IMG/VR virus record: IMGVR_UViG_3300031629_000009
Coordinates: 1-43,363 of that record
DNA: 43,363 bases
DNA from: a virus
Direction: 5' to 3' (one strand)
Shown here: piece after piece, positions 8,101 to 15,919 of the stretch
Numbering within the stretch: position 1 is the first letter of the stretch
Layout: the number at the start of each line of letters is the position of its first letter
Position numbers and translations under genes: made by a program
The notes under the pieces: model-generated
Database searches by the model: none
Told to the model about the DNA's origin: nothing
Seen by the model: only the letters and a program-made list of their open reading frames with translations

Positions 8101-11100
8101 CCCTTCACCTGTCCTCTGACAACAGATAGCAGTTCAGGATCGTTCCCAAGCAGCGGCAAGAGTATGTCATCTTCGACCTGACTTGCCTTCCACACTGAAG
8201 GCTGGCGAACCATAGCCTCCCGCTCAAGTTGAGGGAGCGTGTTGTCAACGAAGTCTTTACCAATCATTCCGCTAGGCATCGCGGCCTCAGCCTGATCCGT
8301 GGAAACCGCCATCATGTCAGGGCTGGTGATGACTGTCTTCCCCGAAGGGGCAAGCGAGTCATCTAGAACTACTCTTCCTGCGCCATGCTCGCTCATGTAC
8401 TTGACCAACATTGATTTGTCTCTGTCAGTCATATTCGCAGCGTCCAGCGCACCTGGCTTTAAGCCTTGGTACCTCTCGAACTCGTTCAGATTCTGTCGGG
8501 CCTTATGAGCGTTACCGAGATCACTGGCGGCTAGTTCATTCGCCTGTACCCTCATCTTTTCTAGTTGGTAGAAGTCTTGGGTAATCTCGCTGACAGGCTT
8601 GATCTCTGGGACTTCGTACCAGACGAAGACGTCATGATCACGGGTGCTAGACCTCATGGTCCGACCACCAATGTGCTTGACCCCTACAGCTCCCTGTTCC
8701 CTCATGACATCAACCCAAATCATCTGGGCCACGAAGCTAAGTTCAAGCGCAGTCTCTTCGCTAGTTATCTCTTCACCGACACTCTCCCTCTGGAGTTTCA
8801 TGAAGTGACGCTCCATGCCTTGTCGGTAATCGTCCACGTTCAGACCGTGAGTTCTGGGCTCTTTGGTCGGATCGGTTGGGTTTAATTGCCTTTGGTACTT
8901 TGCCTCAACGTCAGCGACCACCTCGCTCCACATGAAATCAACTTCTGCATCTAAGTCATCTATGAGACTGGGGATTCCCTTTTCGTCATAATTTAGGTGC
9001 ATGTTGTAGAACGTGTCCTGTAGCCACTGGTCAGTATCCATCAGTTGCTCGGGTGTCGTGCCGTTTGGTCCGGGCATTACCTCCATCGGTTCGTCCAAGT
9101 CGACGAACCGCTTCTCCCCACCCTTGGGAAGGACTGCCGTGTACAAGGTGTTCTCACCTGTGACCTGGTCGGCTCTGTTGAAAATGTACGTCACGCCCAT
9201 GCCGGGGTCTCGGGTGGTGTAGAAACCTATACCCACCAGATTCTTAATGTTCTCTTCAGTGAAGATCGGATCGATATCAAGCTTGTCGCCCTTGATCCTG
9301 TTCCCACCATGGAAGACTAAGTCAGCGAGGTCATCAGTTATTGAAGGAATGAGTTTGCTGAACTCTTCGGGTGTTAGAGTCTTGCCGTTCTCGTCTTGCC
9401 AGTACTTCATTCTCAGGTTCTCGCGGAAGGCATTAACTTCTTCGTCCCGCGCCTTCGGACCGTTGACTGACTTGTCTTCAGCTTTCTTGGCCTTGTTCGC
9501 AAGACGCTTAAGTTCTTTGTTGTTTACCAGCAATCCAGTCTTTTCGAACCACCGCTGCATATGCGGTGGCATCTGATTCACCAGCATCTTAAGCTTTAGA
9601 GAAGCAGCAAGAGCAGGGTCATCGAGTGCCATCTTTAGTACGCGCTCGATCTCGTACAGACTCTCAAGAAACCCCTCTTTACCCGACCCCGACAGGAAGT
9701 TCTCAGAGGAGCGGGACCAGTAATTAAGCCCTAGATCACGAGCCAGTTGATCCATGTACTCCCATCCGGGATCGGATAGTCGAGGTGTCCAGACTTTGTC
9801 AGCCTCGTCCCACGGTTGAGGTCCGTTAAGCGATTCGGTTTCCACAAGCCCACTCGGTCGGTCAGACTCACCGCGAGAAAGTTTCATCTGGCTTGCTCGT
9901 AAGTCAATCGAAGAACCGAACACGTTCGCCCGGACATACTCAACCTTGTTGAGTTGCTCCTTCTTAATGATTCCGATTAGATCGTTGTTCAAGTCGTCAA
10001 TGGTTATGTTCTTGAAATCGTGAACGATTTCATATGTACCATTTTTGGGATCAATAGTTCGGACAACGACATCGCCGTCCTTCATTCCCTTGTACACTGA
10101 ACGTCGAGAAGCCTTGGAGACGAGAGCGTTGTACATGTCTAGTTCTGCTTGGCCGAACTGTTGCTGGTTGGCACGAGCAATAAGCTCGTCCCATTGCGCG
10201 GCTTCCTTACTGGAAAGCCAGTTACGGATGTTGGCTTCAATCGCTTCTTCAGTTCCGTCACCAGCAAGAACACCATCCGGGCTGTACGGAGAGAGAGGAT
10301 TTTCATCTGCCAACTCACCGGCAAGCTTCTGGTTCTTGACACCGCCAATGGCGGTGGAATCCTGCATTGCCACACGGACTTGACCCTCTTGAGGGGTTTC
10401 GAAACCTGCAGCGTAATTCGACCGCTTGGAACCGCCACCGAAAAGTGGACGGACATAACGGGAAGGCATGATTAACTCGTCAGCCTCGTCAGCAAGAGCG
10501 GTGAATTCGCCAGTGGCTTCAGTGTTAACCTCCTCCATCGTTACGGAGGTTCTGTTACTGGTTGTGGCCTTGAACTCTTCAGTTAAAGTAGAACGCGCAT
10601 CCTTATCAGCCTTGCTCCAGACCTCGTCTACCTGAGCACTTACTCCGTCGCGAAGCTTGACAGCTTCGTTGACTTCTCTCTGTGTCGCAGTAGCTATGCC
10701 CTGAGCTCGTTCAACTTCCCGCTTCTTCTTCTTCAAGCGTCCCTTACGCATCAACGCGATGCGATTCGCGCCTCGGGCGAATCCTCGACCTGAACGCCAT
10801 GCCAGGCTGGACTCGATTGCTGTCGTACCCATACCACGCTCGCTGAAGATAGCCACCGATTTGTATGCTGCGAGTTCCCGAAGGTTTCCCTCGAGGACGT
10901 TACGGGTTGTGTAGCCGAGACGTAGAAGTACCAGTGGCCTCCAGATGGCGTCGATGTTTGCCGCAGTGCGGCTGCCTCTGATGTCGGACCATCCCTTGGC
11001 CTTTTGTAGACCGCTACCACGGTCTAGCCGGAAGATGTTTTCAATGAAGTGGAAATCAACTGCAGGCATTTTCTCCGCAAGAATGGACTGCATGTCCTTA

Positions 11101-13277
11101 AGAACGTGGATCTCTCCATCTTGAGAGATAAGGCCCTTCTGCCTTACCTGCTCAACCACAGCTTGACGCATGCCCGAGTACTTAGTGATCATATTCTTCG
11201 CTGCTTGTTCTGATATGCCATACTCAAAGGCGAGGGCGTTCCACATCCTGCGCTCAAAGTCTTCAAAAACAACCATACGCTCCGTGGAGCTGATGGCTGC
11301 ATTCATCCGTGAATAGATTTCCCTGCGGAAATCGCTAACCAGCTGTCCGGTTCCGGGGAGGAATGCCTCACCCTGAAACTTCTTTGCAAGCCTTCTCATC
11401 ATGGGAAGGGTTTGTATGATTCCGTCGAGTTCGGCAATTACATCGTTAGTGTCGTTAAGGTCAACAAGACCCTTCATTCGATGAGTCTTCATGTAGTCCA
11501 GACCCGCGTTCCACACGCGAACCTGCCTACCGAATTTTCCACCAGTCTTGAAAGACTTAACAAACCACAGGTTGTCACCGTTTTGCTTGCTAACAGCCTT
11601 GGCTGCTTGCTTCTCCATGCGAGCTGCGGATGAAGGGCCAAAGGATAGTTTACTAATTTGTAGGTTTCTAAGTGTGAGTGCGTTTGGAAGACCCGCCTCC
11701 TTGCTAATGCCAGCTAGGGCAGTAGCAAGGTGCTCGTTCTCCTTTATTGCTGCAGACAAAACCTTTTCAGCGTGTCCGGCTTCGGCTCTAATTAGATCAA
11801 TCTGCTGGTTCATGCGCTTTACGGTCAGTTCACCAACGAAGTTTAGGGTCGGGGTACCACCCACCGTCATGTTAGCTCTGGCCACAACTCCAGCTGATTC
11901 TTCCAGCATCCCCAGTTCGCGGGCGGTTCGCTGTAACGCTTCCACGTTCAGGCTCAGTGCGTCAGCAACAACAATGTCTTCATTCATCAACTGAGCTATA
12001 GCTTTGCGGTCCCCAGATATAGCTCGTAGCCGTAAGGCTGCATCGTCGAATGTTTTAGCAGGTCCGAACGTGCGAGCAACTAAGGCACCGTCAGTGCTGG
12101 TGGTAGCAATCTTATGTCGGCCTATGCGTTCCGTGTTCATCTTCGCTAGAGACTCAACGAGTTGTCCAACGGCGGTTCTCTTGCCTCCTTGCGCCCCATT
12201 GAGGAAGTCTTTGTGCATCCGCAGGGATTCGTTAAGTTTGTTTACGTCCGATAAGTCTCCGACGGACCTGACGGTTAGGCTTCTTGCTGCTTTGCCAGCA
12301 AGCTTCAGCCCAACGACTTCAGGTGCAGCCCACCATAGAACTGCCGCATCAGCGGCACCAGATATCCACCTACCAGCACCTTGGCCCAAGGCCGAGTCGC
12401 GCTGTTTCAAGTTTCCAATATCGAACTCGGTGTGCAGTCCCCACTTCCAGTCCAGCAAGTCGCGGGTGTTGTTCGGATCAGCCAACTTTCCTACGTTGTC
12501 TTCCTCGATACTCTTGTCGACATCCCCTCGAGTGTCTCCCGATGTTACTAAGTCATATGCGTTGAGCCATGAAACACCAGTACCAATGGTGATTGCTTGA
12601 CCTGCAGTTATGGCGTTGAGTTGGGAAACTTCGTTTCCCTCTGCATCCATAACTGGCTTGCCATCACGACCGATTACTGCTTCTTCTTGACCCCACATCA
12701 TCTTGTAGGTGTCGCCAATATCAGACCACTGGTAGCCATCATCGAAATTCGGGTTGATATTCGAACCGTTATTTATTCCCGAAGCCCCAGCGAGGAGGTT
12801 GGTTGGCATACCAACGTTATCCACGCCGAGCATGTAGGTTCCACCAACAACGGTGTTGGTGGCTCTATACCCAGCATCCATTAGAAGTAGTGGGGCCAGA
12901 AATAAACCGGCTGTTCCTCTTGCTCCGGCTTCACTGAGTCCAATGTCTTTTGCTGCCGCTTGGACATTCGGATCATCCATAGCGTCAAAATTGGCAGATG
13001 CAAATTCAAGCTGACCGTCTTCGTTTACCGATCCTGATGGTGTTATTGAGTTTCTGAAGTTTGTCTGCGCTGCACCTGAAACCAAGTTGTAACTACTTAG
13101 CTTGCCTTTCGCTACCCTGCCTACAGATCCAAGAGTGTTTGCAATATCTTTCTCGTCAAAAACCCCCTCAGCCTTATTGGGGTCGTATCCCTCAAATCCG
13201 GGAATGGAGCCAGTCTGTGGTGTGCGCTGGCTTCCCTGCTTCTCCCTGCCTGCAAAATCGTCTACTCTATTGGCCAT
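5133..13277 (-). CDS. Giant (2714 aa) internal virion protein with ADP-ribosyltransferase-like domain
   Basis: At 8.1 kb this is nearly a fifth of the window. ATG 13277 is chosen over the upstream TTG (13289), which lies 1 nt from GAGGAG. Visible features: a hydrophobic stretch near residue 125 (AGLFLAPLLLM), a very basic RLKKKKREVERAQ coiled region around 845, and an ART-like block with FHGG (H about 1323), GIGFYTT (about 1349-1355) and a downstream GVKHIGG...VFVWYEVPEIK (about 1532-1561). A hydrophobic VFKFVIPFFPAWASAMRFW patch lies in the C-terminal third. The spacing of H, FYTT and the 'F-x-x-EIK' strand resembles ART-like domains of phage polyvalent proteins. It lies between portal and scaffold, which favours an ejection/internal protein over a tape measure. 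No lysozyme motif is seen. Confidence 0.75.
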   Translation of the reverse strand: MANRVDDFAGREKQGSQRTPQTGSIPGFEGYDPNKAEGVFDEKDIANTLGSVGRVAKGKLSSYNLVSGAAQTNFRNSITPSGSVNEDGQLEFASANFDAMDDPNVQAAAKDIGLSEAGARGTAGLFLAPLLLMDAGYRATNTVVGGTYMLGVDNVGMPTNLLAGASGINNGSNINPNFDDGYQWSDIGDTYKMMWGQEEAVIGRDGKPVMDAEGNEVSQLNAITAGQAITIGTGVSWLNAYDLVTSGDTRGDVDKSIEEDNVGKLADPNNTRDLLDWKWGLHTEFDIGNLKQRDSALGQGAGRWISGAADAAVLWWAAPEVVGLKLAGKAARSLTVRSVGDLSDVNKLNESLRMHKDFLNGAQGGKRTAVGQLVESLAKMNTERIGRHKIATTSTDGALVARTFGPAKTFDDAALRLRAISGDRKAIAQLMNEDIVVADALSLNVEALQRTARELGMLEESAGVVARANMTVGGTPTLNFVGELTVKRMNQQIDLIRAEAGHAEKVLSAAIKENEHLATALAGISKEAGLPNALTLRNLQISKLSFGPSSAARMEKQAAKAVSKQNGDNLWFVKSFKTGGKFGRQVRVWNAGLDYMKTHRMKGLVDLNDTNDVIAELDGIIQTLPMMRRLAKKFQGEAFLPGTGQLVSDFRREIYSRMNAAISSTERMVVFEDFERRMWNALAFEYGISEQAAKNMITKYSGMRQAVVEQVRQKGLISQDGEIHVLKDMQSILAEKMPAVDFHFIENIFRLDRGSGLQKAKGWSDIRGSRTAANIDAIWRPLVLLRLGYTTRNVLEGNLRELAAYKSVAIFSERGMGTTAIESSLAWRSGRGFARGANRIALMRKGRLKKKKREVERAQGIATATQREVNEAVKLRDGVSAQVDEVWSKADKDARSTLTEEFKATTSNRTSVTMEEVNTEATGEFTALADEADELIMPSRYVRPLFGGGSKRSNYAAGFETPQEGQVRVAMQDSTAIGGVKNQKLAGELADENPLSPYSPDGVLAGDGTEEAIEANIRNWLSSKEAAQWDELIARANQQQFGQAELDMYNALVSKASRRSVYKGMKDGDVVVRTIDPKNGTYEIVHDFKNITIDDLNNDLIGIIKKEQLNKVEYVRANVFGSSIDLRASQMKLSRGESDRPSGLVETESLNGPQPWDEADKVWTPRLSDPGWEYMDQLARDLGLNYWSRSSENFLSGSGKEGFLESLYEIERVLKMALDDPALAASLKLKMLVNQMPPHMQRWFEKTGLLVNNKELKRLANKAKKAEDKSVNGPKARDEEVNAFRENLRMKYWQDENGKTLTPEEFSKLIPSITDDLADLVFHGGNRIKGDKLDIDPIFTEENIKNLVGIGFYTTRDPGMGVTYIFNRADQVTGENTLYTAVLPKGGEKRFVDLDEPMEVMPGPNGTTPEQLMDTDQWLQDTFYNMHLNYDEKGIPSLIDDLDAEVDFMWSEVVADVEAKYQRQLNPTDPTKEPRTHGLNVDDYRQGMERHFMKLQRESVGEEITSEETALELSFVAQMIWVDVMREQGAVGVKHIGGRTMRSSTRDHDVFVWYEVPEIKPVSEITQDFYQLEKMRVQANELAASDLGNAHKARQNLNEFERYQGLKPGALDAANMTDRDKSMLVKYMSEHGAGRVVLDDSLAPSGKTVITSPDMMAVSTDQAEAAMPSGMIGKDFVDNTLPQLEREAMVRQPSVWKASQVEDDILLPLLGNDPELLSVVRGQVKGTPEQNARLATVLESEGYSHIQIGEFGSGSSKFANSAELAANKKTGLAYGALLNESELVQTRNQILGNNPKWEELHSEYESMSTGLAEIQGRLDTQILDAKKATDALAKRLGKRGKGAAVKGGAGTGTERFVGDFNEFETLGPLNVNSQGSMWSEATSSSNTNLANLYGYTDYAMMSLRKTSQLTVKEPGEEGYFLAMAEQLNKYHRNDMVSKMIIRGSDDEEILSELMGTEIGRLYVRDIHAFGALKGLVDSKQLTEDARNEMIDVILEKRNTLKELMPDDDVARHLIDGEVTPDFLMTRMGWRSDLPNISDGALIDNNRGALKNFLGKAMHTIGALPEDALVRHPFYRSRWREEMQRQADLYADQGLKDFTDVQINAMDRVAKRYALQQVNESLYTIQRLSTPAHVFKFVIPFFPAWASAMRFWMLQVPARHPEAIARYAMLYNAPESAGWVYDMDGNKVQGEDNFRSRITNKLFGGAEGKIVIQFNTKEARDKMAKLTGGMTQFAVPTGSMDFMLQGENPFIPGLHPWLVVPLTWIASRKPDIATAFETGNLKEIPFFGDFTSDEVNEWFMEKEITKPLYKSAIPFGRPTQEKGILDVVTETFAPGTIDKLVTLTRGMSSVSFANSAKEIYRTDMTDHDLNDNPDKGAAPEFTDAINKAETFWWFRAFTSAVMPFSVQAASPYQFYINEARRMDREIYDAGGTYEEASSAFLKAYGTEFFRYHGSLSGGSSGMGANVGEFKEFERDPRLMADLADIGDDASFITMATRPFQDAMNEDGFDVAVYAWQQGRKIDGTTGKYIRGGEQDESPEKRSNKELGWIKYNKMVEQLEALAAEEGTTLAKSDILSSAKVMLAKQIGAEQTDWWDAYNDPTTGRWIQSNRALESMYDSGYFETHKNHPTVGTYVNAMLQYRSLRQAVSDVLAQRKMEGGSSNISAKSNADVALAWEGMMTDLKDSDETGNFRNTYERFFSSDTLEPIPSLESANG

Positions 13278-13428
13278 CGTCAGCCCCAAGCTCCTCTAAT
13301 GTGGCATCGCGTTCTTCAACGCTTTCCCACGGAACCAGTGCTAGGCCGTAAGCGACAGGCGTATTACGCAGGCCAACGGCCTCAATAGCCTTGGCCATGT
13401 TGTTTACAAAACTCAAAGTCTGTGTCAT
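13267..13428 (-). CDS. Small conserved-looking protein between portal region and giant gene
   Basis: 53 residues (MTQTLSFVNNMAKAIEAVGL... ending EELGADDGQ). ATG 13428 overlaps the preceding stop as ATGA. Its 3' end overlaps the giant gene start by 11 nt, so it is a coupled link in the operon. The N-terminal half is helical and the C-terminus acidic. No family is recognised; a head-assembly cofactor or connector accessory would fit the position. Confidence 0.7.
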   Translation of the reverse strand: MTQTLSFVNNMAKAIEAVGLRNTPVAYGLALVPWESVEERDATLEELGADDGQ

Positions 13429-13841
13429 TGACTTCCCCGCAGATACCGAACGAATAGGCGGAAGGACTCCGGCACGGTGTCGGCACTTGCCATGTTCTCG
13501 AATACGGGAAGGTACTTGCCAATCATCGTCATGTCTGACTGCATGGTCTGATCACCGGGTAGTGCTTCTGAACCTGTACCTGGGCCGAAATCTGAACCAG
13601 AAGTTAACGGCTCTGTAGGTCTTTGTGTTGGTGCACCCATACCAACGGGAGGCGCAGCCATTGGAGCTGATCCACCAGCCATGGGTGCACCACCTTGGAT
13701 GTCCTGGAATTCTTGTTGCTCGCCGTAAGCGGCGTTAGGAATCTGCCTAGCACCTTGTGCTTGCAGATCCGTGCGCTGGCTCATGGCTCCAGGAGGTGAA
13801 ACAGCCACCCCGCTCTGGTTAAAGTTCTGTCCTTGAGCCAA
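13425..13841 (-). CDS. Pro/Gly/Met-rich small head-region protein
   Basis: 138 residues, translated from TTG 13841, which is preceded by GAGGTGG at 6-nt spacing; no ATG in frame fits as well. The N-terminal two thirds are low complexity (Gly, Ala, Pro, Gln, Met: GGAPMAGGSAPMAAPPVGM), and the last 40 residues are probably helical (YLPVFENMASADTVPESFRLFVRYLRG). It resembles the low-complexity C-terminus of the portal, so it may be a disordered virion accessory. Function unknown. Confidence 0.7.
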   Translation of the reverse strand: MAQGQNFNQSGVAVSPPGAMSQRTDLQAQGARQIPNAAYGEQQEFQDIQGGAPMAGGSAPMAAPPVGMGAPTQRPTEPLTSGSDFGPGTGSEALPGDQTMQSDMTMIGKYLPVFENMASADTVPESFRLFVRYLRGSQ

Positions 13842-13919
13842 TTGGTGCCACCTCGCTTTCTAAAAATTGAATGGAATGAATGTGGGAAGGGGGGAGTAGA
13901 CACCCCTTCCCACACGCAA

Positions 13920-14078
13920 CTACTTGATTGGTTGGGAGTTAGGCTGTGATGCGCTAGTTGCAACCGGCTTTAAGAGCTCTGACTTTCCAGGTGCTCCACC
14001 TGTTGGCGTTGAACTAATACGCTCTGGGCGTGACACGTTCGTTGCCGGGATTCCTTGAGTTGTTCCGAAAACTGCCAT
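13920..14078 (-). CDS. Small protein downstream of portal
   Basis: 52 residues (MAVFGTTQGIPATNVSRPER...), with one of the strongest ribosome sites in the window (GGAAGGAGG, 6 nt before ATG 14078). It starts 18 nt after the portal stop and ends 78 nt before the next gene. Rich in Pro, Ser, Thr and Gly, so probably extended or disordered. No family recognised; likely a small structural or assembly protein. Confidence 0.7.
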   Translation of the reverse strand: MAVFGTTQGIPATNVSRPERISSTPTGGAPGKSELLKPVATSASQPNSQPIK

Positions 14079-14095
14079 GATTATCCTCCTTCCCT

Positions 14096-15907
14096 TTAAG
14101 CGATTTGTGTTTGTCGCATGGTTCGGGCAGCCATACTCGGCTCGCCCTTACCTGTTAAACCCGCAAGTAGCTGTTGCATACCTTGCGGTGGTTGTGGTGC
14201 TCCTCCACCTTGAGGTGCACCACCAGGAGGTGGTGGTCCCCCAGGCAGCTGCTCGCCCGACATTGGATCTTGGCTCAAAGCAGCCATCGGGTCTTCTGGC
14301 ATCTGTCCAGGGGAAGCTTTAGGTTCTTCTGGCTTGAAAGCATCACTAATCGCCACTTCGATTGGTATGCCTTTCTTCCTAGCCTCAATCAGGTCGCTGA
14401 GGACCTTGATTACTTTCGTTGGGTCTTCACCGCTGGCGGCAAGTTCTGGAAGAGACTGTGAATAGGACTGGATCGACATCAAAGCTGCTTCACGCAGCTT
14501 CTCAACGTCAATAACTTTCTCTTCTTCCGACACGTTCAAGTTAACTGGGAGGTTCCTGCGAAGGAAACTCTTTGAAATCAGGTTCGCACCAAGTGCCTGC
14601 AGTCCCCACACGAGCGCACGGTTGGGATCAAGCCCAGCCATGACGCCATACTCGTGAGTAACTGTGTACATTCCCTTAATGTCTTTACCGGGGGTGTACT
14701 TGAGCTGGTATGGGGAACCGTTTACTGAAGCGTGGACGTCTTTAGGAACATCCGTCCAAATCGATTCATCCATTTCAAGGGCTAGAGAAAGAACTTCGCT
14801 GAGTGCATCCCCCAGCATCGACTGTGCTGTTTTGATTCGACTATCGAAACCACCCATGAGTGCTTGAACGCCACGCCCAGTGACGATACTTGCGTCCATC
14901 TCGCCTTGGCGAGCCTGCGGGAAACGAGCACCTGTGCGTAGTTCGTCGTCAAGGGTTCGGTTCTCAATCATTGCTGACTGAGGTAGTTCCATTGGTACGC
15001 GGCGAATCTTCTCAGGATTCGCGCTGCGGATTACCGCATCCGGTCCAAGTGCAAATTCTTGAATATCATTAGGGAGAGCAATAGGAGCTTGAACAGCTTT
15101 TTGTGTAGCTTCGAGAGAAAGCATTGCAAGGTATGCTTTGGCAGCAAAAACCCAGAGTACGTCGTCGAATGAGCCACGGACTACCCCATCTAGTGAAGGC
15201 ATCTCGGCGATAGTTACCGGGATGCGGCTGATTTGGTTCTTATATTGCGAAAGGATCAGCCCGTCACGTTTAGGAACGAAGAGCATTACCTTGTCTTTGT
15301 CGTAGTAGTGGACAAGGTCCACTCTTTCGTCTGAAGCGTCCGAGTATGCGGTGTTCTTTCGTAGCTGTGCGGCATGCTCGGGGTACATGGCGATCAGTTC
15401 GGAGATTTTCTTGTAGAAAACTCGTGCGTAAAGCACGACGTTTCCCCAACGGTCCTTCTCGTAGTAAGTATTCATGGAGTCATCCACATGAATATGTGGT
15501 GATCCGCCGTCGTAGTTGGCCTCTACTCGGAATGGAACGAACCCGTAAGTGTTCATTCGGTCTGCAGCCTGAACTAGGTTTGTGCCCAGTCGTGAGGAGT
15601 AAGCCAAGAAGTTGATGATGCGTGTGAGCTTGTCTTGGCGTGAACGCCTCGACTCGTCAAGGACACTGTCCCCTGCGGCGGTGAGTGTCGGCATAACGCC
15701 GACCATTTCTGCCGTATCTTTAGCGGCAACGTCAATAAAGTTACCAACGACGGGCTTGGGCCAGTCGGATGGGAACATTCCTTTGAAAACTACTTCGGAG
15801 TGCCCGCTTCGAACAAGATGGACAGCCCGCATCCGGGAATCACGCTCCGTGTGTTGACGACGTAGACGATCAATCGTCTGTGTCGCCTCGTAAGCGAAGT
15901 CAGCCAT
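14096..15907 (-). CDS. Portal protein
   Basis: 603 residues, typical for a portal: the dodecameric ring at the capsid vertex through which DNA enters and leaves. The gene directly follows terminase. Visible features are an N-terminal helical segment (TIDRLRRQHTERDSRMR), a PVVGNFIDVAAKDTAEMVG region, alternating strands such as RVDLVHYYDKDKVMLFV, a long helical stem/crown region (RIKTAQSMLGDALSEVLSLALEMDE), and a low-complexity Gly/Pro/Gln tail (GGPPPPGGAPQGGGAPQPP). The assignment rests on length, position and this architecture. Confidence 0.85.
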   Translation of the reverse strand: MADFAYEATQTIDRLRRQHTERDSRMRAVHLVRSGHSEVVFKGMFPSDWPKPVVGNFIDVAAKDTAEMVGVMPTLTAAGDSVLDESRRSRQDKLTRIINFLAYSSRLGTNLVQAADRMNTYGFVPFRVEANYDGGSPHIHVDDSMNTYYEKDRWGNVVLYARVFYKKISELIAMYPEHAAQLRKNTAYSDASDERVDLVHYYDKDKVMLFVPKRDGLILSQYKNQISRIPVTIAEMPSLDGVVRGSFDDVLWVFAAKAYLAMLSLEATQKAVQAPIALPNDIQEFALGPDAVIRSANPEKIRRVPMELPQSAMIENRTLDDELRTGARFPQARQGEMDASIVTGRGVQALMGGFDSRIKTAQSMLGDALSEVLSLALEMDESIWTDVPKDVHASVNGSPYQLKYTPGKDIKGMYTVTHEYGVMAGLDPNRALVWGLQALGANLISKSFLRRNLPVNLNVSEEEKVIDVEKLREAALMSIQSYSQSLPELAASGEDPTKVIKVLSDLIEARKKGIPIEVAISDAFKPEEPKASPGQMPEDPMAALSQDPMSGEQLPGGPPPPGGAPQGGGAPQPPQGMQQLLAGLTGKGEPSMAARTMRQTQIA

Positions 15908-15919
15908 GTGTGTCCTTAA

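Noticed and set aside
12004-12600. 198-codon plus-strand frame opposite the giant gene
   Set aside because: Mirror of the giant gene's codon pattern, with no ribosome site and no protein-like domains; other long plus-strand frames at 5-13 kb are the same.
5133-13277. Tape measure protein of a long-tailed phage
   Set aside because: It lies between portal and scaffold/capsid rather than after tail-tube genes, and no tube or chaperone genes are seen; an internal virion protein fits better, though this is not proven.
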